From assembly GCA_963665195.1 (NCBI GenBank), contig OY762070.1, positions 3,410,001 to 3,474,000 of the forward strand: a stretch of DNA of 64,000 nucleotides. The letters run 5' to 3'. This DNA is from VXYL01 sp963665195. GTDB lineage: Bacteria > Pseudomonadota > Gammaproteobacteria > Pseudomonadales > Azotimanducaceae. The first letter of the stretch is position 1. Every line of letters begins with the position of its first letter. Position numbers and translations under genes: made by a program. The notes under the pieces were generated by a model. The model was not told where the DNA came from and did no database searches. It saw only the letters and a program-made list of their open reading frames with translations. Positions 61,601 through 64,000 of the stretch are shown in pieces.

Positions 61601-62637
61601 AGCTCCGGCTTCGGGCATGGCTGCGGAAGGGTCCGTGCCTTGGCGATGCCATGCGCCAGCGCCGGCACGACATCCTCGTAGACCCGCTCGCGAAGCCGCT
61701 CCGCCAGATCCCCGGCGAAGCGGTGCGAGCCATCGAGAATCGCTTCGAGGCTGCCGTTCTGCGCGAGCGCTTCGGCGGAGTAGAGGAGCCACAGGTAGGC
61801 GAGGTCCGCCTCGGCCAGCAACGCGGGCTGGCACTCGATGTACGTCTCCGTGCGGCCGCGCCGGCCCACGCCCGCGCCGAGGTCCGTGGAGTAGAGGCGC
61901 AGGCGGTTGCCTTGGACGACGATGACCCAGGCGAGGTTCTCGTCATCCGCCTTCGCCAGCGCGTAGCTGATCGGCGAGAGGCTGTTGAACCGCTCCGCGC
62001 CGGCCTCCGGCGACTCGTCCTCGCGCAGCAGTACCGCGAGCGCCGACCGCCGACTGCCGCCTCGAAGCAGGAACGTCAGGTTGTCGAGCTGCTCCATCTG
62101 GAAGCCCAGCGCCTCGACCAGTGCGCGATCGCGCTGGCCCAGCACCGCCGCCGCCTTGCGCTTGGCAGCGGACCAGTCGTCGCGCTGCCGAGCGCCATGC
62201 TGCAACTCGTGGAGCGCCACCAATCCCTCGTTGCTGATGCCGGGCAAAGCGGACTCAAGCGAGGGCAAGGCTTGACCCAGGAACCGGAGCGCAGCGTGCC
62301 GATCCGGCTGCGCCAGCACCTCCCCGGCCAGCCGCTCGGCCTGTTCCCTATCCACCTTCGGATACACGGGCGGGCTCTCGCCGGTGGCGCCGCAAACGCT
62401 CGCACCGGCGGGGTGAAGCACGATCAGCAGAACGGGCGCCGCCCGGCCGCCGCGCCGGGCCTTCCACGCATCCAGCATGACGCCGCGGCCAGGTGCTCTG
62501 CCGGACGACGCCACCGCCACCTCGATCGCGCTTGCGCCGTTGCCGAGATAAAGGCCCACGGGCGCAAGCGGATGCCTGCCCGCGGGCTGCCACGGGCGAG
62601 GGGCGAGGTCGGGGAGGAAGACGCGTTCGGCGGTCAC
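58603..62637 (-). CDS. Large Eco57I-type N6-adenine DNA methyltransferase
   Basis: A 1,344-aa protein. After a long N-terminal domain it shows RKSSGSYYTKRFAVEYLL, motif I VVDIAMGSGHFLIAA (about residues 590-602), an inserted region and motif IV NPPW (about 846-849) in VVLGNPPWQEATIEEHAF. The C-terminal part (YFLWPSGEKREQAFLLGVLSS, FVEISLNFYVINPFPVP) is typical of Eco57I/PglX/DrmMI-type methylases with built-in target recognition. The start is uncertain; I use GTG 62637, because the frame upstream to 62817 does not look like protein. It is overlapped by the helicase gene. Confidence 0.88.
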   Translation of the reverse strand: MTAERVFLPDLAPRPWQPAGRHPLAPVGLYLGNGASAIEVAVASSGRAPGRGVMLDAWKARRGGRAAPVLLIVLHPAGASVCGATGESPPVYPKVDREQAERLAGEVLAQPDRHAALRFLGQALPSLESALPGISNEGLVALHELQHGARQRDDWSAAKRKAAAVLGQRDRALVEALGFQMEQLDNLTFLLRGGSRRSALAVLLREDESPEAGAERFNSLSPISYALAKADDENLAWVIVVQGNRLRLYSTDLGAGVGRRGRTETYIECQPALLAEADLAYLWLLYSAEALAQNGSLEAILDGSHRFAGDLAERLRERVYEDVVPALAHGIAKARTLPQPCPKPELDHTYEMALTVLFRLLFIAYAEDRDLLPFRFNEAYRRRSLKQKAQELAEHIRADTPIADGDSHWHEVGLLWRAVADGNGEWAVPAYNGGLFSDDPAVSRIGADLSAISLANEDFETALRALLLIDTTEDVPGPVDFRSLGVREFGTIYEGLLESELAVADTDLALDKRGTYLPAKPKDAVVVAAGEVYLHNRSGARKSSGSYYTKRFAVEYLLDGALEPALKDHFSRLDAMDETDASKAFFDFRVVDIAMGSGHFLIAAIDRIERRMADYLAGRSLPGVRNQLASLRSAAAKSLGPLADAASIEDGQLLRRMIARRCTYGVDLNALSVQLARVSVWIHTFVPGLPLSVLDHTLVRGNALVGVGTVEEIRGKFADVDHSHPLFATDADELLGAAAAPLGRLANVNDATLADIATARDAMRQARDAVRNTEALCDLIAAVPLSADEKVIGFPFEEWRERELWGGAPAASARRELDGLAALHFPIVFPEVFLRDRPGFDVVLGNPPWQEATIEEHAFWARHFPGLRSLPQWQQEAEKERLRETRTDLVQLYEAELSETSRIRDALVVDGFPGMGTGDPDLYKAFCWRFWHLTAADRGRIGVVLPRSALAAKGSTRFRETMFGMSSRVDVTMLLNNRRWVFPEVHPQYTIGLLCLTRGQAGGDGLHLRGPYASHEDFEGRIGQQPAALNPAEVLGWNDAASLPLLPSEHSVDVFLQIRKAPRLDTKVEGEWRARPDRELDATNQKSLMDLTSETRPDGYWPVYKGESFDIWNPDTGIYYAWADPKPVQDYLQSKRLRSAKQRRDSAHGEFALRHLRDRSTLPCFAPRIAFRDVTRATDTRTVRAALIPPQVFLTNKGPYFLWPSGEKREQAFLLGVLSSIPLDWYARRFVEISLNFYVINPFPVPRPERRTVGWQRVVQLAGRLACPDDRFAPWAEAVGVECGPILQDEKDDMVHELDAVVAHLYGLEERQLAHVFETFHEGWDYAERLAGVLNHYGAWAGRV

Positions 62638-62807
62638 GACGGCCAGTTGGCAGCATCCCGGGGAGGCGGTACGCGAGTGCTTTGCGGGGGCGTGTTGGCT
62701 ATGGGCAAGATGGATGCGCGGCTCATGTGTGTACGCCGCGTATCGTACACAAGGTGTGCGCGGCAGGTGCGGCTCAGGCTGTACCTGGGTGGATCGGTCC
62801 TTTCGCT

Positions 62808-62866
62808 TTGTCGGCACTGTCGGCGCGTGTGTAGAATCGCGCCATCTTCATTGCTGCATTTGAAGA
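62808..62866 (+). promoter_or_regulatory. Candidate promoter and operator of the RelB/YafQ module
   Basis: A -35 TTGTCG (62808-62813) and -10 TAGAAT (62832-62837) are separated by 18 bp. Just after, TCTTCA (62845-62850) and TGAAGA (62861-62866) form a 6-bp inverted repeat with a 10-bp centre, 21 bp before the antitoxin ATG. Autoregulation by the antitoxin is typical of such modules; binding here is inferred. Confidence 0.4.
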
Positions 62867-62887
62867 CGGCTAGCGCAGGGGGGCCGA

Positions 62888-63145
62888 ATGAACGTTACGG
62901 TACGCGTGGATATCGAACAGGGTGTCAGGGACGAGGCCGCCCGGCAGCTCGCTGAGCAGGGCCTCACCATCGACGAGACCATGCGCATCGTTCTCGAACA
63001 GGCTGCGGCAGGCTGCGGACCCGATTTCGGGGCGCTAGTGCCCAACGCCACCACCGTGGACGCCATCGAGGCTGCGCGGTGCGGTGAAGTAGTCGAACTG
63101 GGCAGCCCCGCAGACGCCATCGCGGAACTAAACGGGGACGACTGA
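62888..63145 (+). CDS. RelB/DinJ-family antitoxin
   Basis: An 85-aa protein beginning MNVTVRVDIEQGVRDEAARQLAEQGLTIDETMRIVLEQAA. This is the RelB/DinJ ribbon-helix-helix pattern (TVRVD, then TIDETMRI). The C-terminal part (LGSPADAIAELNGDD) is acidic and likely binds the toxin. It is followed by a YafQ-type toxin 29 bp downstream. Start ATG, no strong ribosome site beyond GGGGGG. Confidence 0.88.
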   Translation: MNVTVRVDIEQGVRDEAARQLAEQGLTIDETMRIVLEQAAAGCGPDFGALVPNATTVDAIEAARCGEVVELGSPADAIAELNGDD

Positions 63146-63174
63146 TCGCGCGATCGCGTCAGTGGCGACAGCAG

Positions 63175-63456
63175 TTGCGAACAGTCAAGCGCACCGCTCA
63201 GTTCCGGCGCGACTTCAGGCGTGCGAGGCGAGGCGTGCATGCCGGGCATCTCGACGCGACTCTGCTCGAAGCGCTGGAACTGCTCGCCGCCGATGTGCCG
63301 CTGCCTCCGCGATACGTGGATCATCCCATGAAGGGCCAATACAGCGACTGCCGCGACTGCCATCTGCGGCCCGATCTTGTGCTGGTGTATCGCAAACGCG
63401 GCTCGGACTCGCTCGAACTGATCCGGCTAGGCACGCACGCACACCTTGCCATCTGA
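63175..63456 (+). CDS. yafQ: YafQ-type mRNA interferase toxin
   Basis: A 93-aa toxin of the RelE/YafQ superfamily: KRTAQFRRDFRRARRGVHAG at the start, HPMKGQYSDCRDCHLRPDLVLVY in the middle and LIRLGTHAHL at the end. The catalytic residues of YafQ are visible: His in HPMKG, His and Asp in DCHLRPD and His in GTHAHL. It cuts mRNA on the ribosome. No ATG is available; I take TTG at 63175. The RelB antitoxin is just upstream. Confidence 0.88.
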   Translation: MRTVKRTAQFRRDFRRARRGVHAGHLDATLLEALELLAADVPLPPRYVDHPMKGQYSDCRDCHLRPDLVLVYRKRGSDSLELIRLGTHAHLAI

Positions 63457-63511
63457 GCGCCCCAAAGCCGGTCCGCCTTCAATCCCTTGCTTCCTCCCCC
63501 GCCCGAATGCC

Positions 63512-63590
63512 GTGTCACCACGCGGGGCGACTCGCGCATCAAGAGCGCTAGGATGGTGAAGGCGGACTTGGAGAGCGCCACGGGCTGCGG
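63512..63590 (-). pseudogene. Fragment of the OmpR-type response regulator gene
   Basis: A 79-bp piece reads PQPVALSKSAFTILALLMRE and on to SPRVVTR, nearly identical to the winged-helix start of the regulator at 40573-41265 (about 40745-40825). Neither the receiver domain nor the rest of the DNA-binding domain remains. It is a copied or rearranged scrap. Confidence 0.8.
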
Positions 63591-63610
63591 ACCAATGTGA
63601 CCATGCACAC

Positions 63611-64000
63611 TCATGGCGACTGCGGGCGCATCGACGACCATGCGGCTAGCACTTCCGCCACGGTCGCGTTCAGACCGGCTTGCCGCAGCGCTTCGAGGTG
63701 GTCCTCGTTCGAGAGCGGCGGGTTGCGTAGGCGGGCTCGGACCCGCTCTATCGCTTCAAGGAACGGTCCAGGCGCTTCGCGGCAGAGGTCAGCCAGGAAG
63801 GTGTCGGGATGCCTTGCGACAAGCCCTTGGGGAGTGAGTTCGGACGCTGGGATTGAGGTTGGCGGTGAGAATGATGTTCGCTCCGCCGCGTATCGCGGCT
63901 GCGACCATGTGGCGGTCGTCGGGGTCGGGCAGCCGTATCCTGGAAATGAGGTCCTCAAAGCCGGCGACCAGCGCGTCCCGGACGTGCGCGTCCATAAGCC
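63611..64000 (-). pseudogene. PIN-domain protein, frameshifted and cut off at the window edge
   Basis: The minus strand reads EDLISRIRLPDPDDRHMVAAAIRGGANIILTANLN in one frame (from the right edge) and then continues in another as IPASELTPQGLVARHPDTFL ... NATVAEVLAAW to a stop at 63611-63613. Both parts belong to a PIN_3-type PIN domain (PDPDDRHV-AAAI, ILTFNLKDFP). The frame slips near CTCAATCC around 63855-63862. It could be a real broken gene or a sequencing error. The 5' end lies beyond the window. Confidence 0.7.

Noticed and set aside
60589..62955. A 788-codon open frame on the plus strand opposite the large methylase
   Set aside because: GC-rich shadow of the real gene: repetitive R/A/G/V/H composition, no family motifs, while the minus strand has clear methylase motifs.
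1..64000. tRNA, rRNA, CRISPR arrays, prophage or replication origin
   Set aside because: I scanned by eye and saw no cloverleaf, rRNA motif, spaced repeats, phage structural genes or iteron/DnaA-box cluster; a tRNAscan/Infernal run could still find a small RNA.

Overview
This is a GC-rich, gene-dense bacterial window, about 64 kb with no rRNA or tRNA gene that I could see. NAD kinase, serine acetyltransferase, an ELM1-like protein and short overlapping gene junctions suggest a proteobacterium. Four PhyH-type dioxygenases, other orphan oxidoreductases, TPR/ankyrin/FG-GAP proteins and many toxin-antitoxin and restriction genes fit an uncultivated, possibly host-associated (for example sponge) bacterium. 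The taxonomy and lifestyle are inference.

Layout. 1-10.4 kb: the broken end of a GmrSD/DUF262-type gene, then metabolic and housekeeping genes (DsbA-like, LLM oxidoreductase, a TPR + CRTAC1/UnbV pair, Sel1 protein, ELM1-like, cysE, ankyrin protein, nadK). 10.4-17.1 kb: a type I restriction locus, hsdM-hsdS-(vapB-vapC)-hsdR, with a one-TRD HsdS and a toxin-antitoxin pair whose toxin overlaps hsdR. 17-25 kb: an Rpn-family nuclease with a 24-bp tandem repeat, a FAD oxidoreductase, an unrecognised two-gene operon (312 aa + TPR protein) and a PhyH gene. 25.0-30.2 kb: an ISKra4-type insertion sequence with a 9-bp target duplication that has replaced the C-terminal tail of a fused double ABC exporter. 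30-47 kb: mostly metabolism (SDR, three more PhyH genes, Gfo/Idh/MocA, VOC epimerase, nucleoside hydrolase, penicillin acylase, SRPBCC), an ImmA/IrrE + DUF4411 pair, and arsC with an in-frame UGA exactly at the catalytic cysteine. 47-49.7 kb: a truncated second IS copy, an AAA ATPase and an orphan AbrB antitoxin.

49.8-62.6 kb is a single-strand defence-like locus. Transcription runs from a large Eco57I-type DNA methylase (overlapping by 4 bp) into a PLD-SNF2 helicase, then after a 90-bp gap with a LexA-type box into DUF5131, a cytosine-C5 methyltransferase, a protein with two GHKL ATPase modules (the second histidine-kinase-like) and a receiver-domain protein, these last three joined by 8-bp overlaps. 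I did not recognise this combination as one described system. It and the predicted selenocysteine ArsC are the two strongest leads. The right edge holds a RelB/YafQ module, a 79-bp fragment copied from the response-regulator gene at 40.6 kb, and a frameshifted PIN-domain gene running out of the window.
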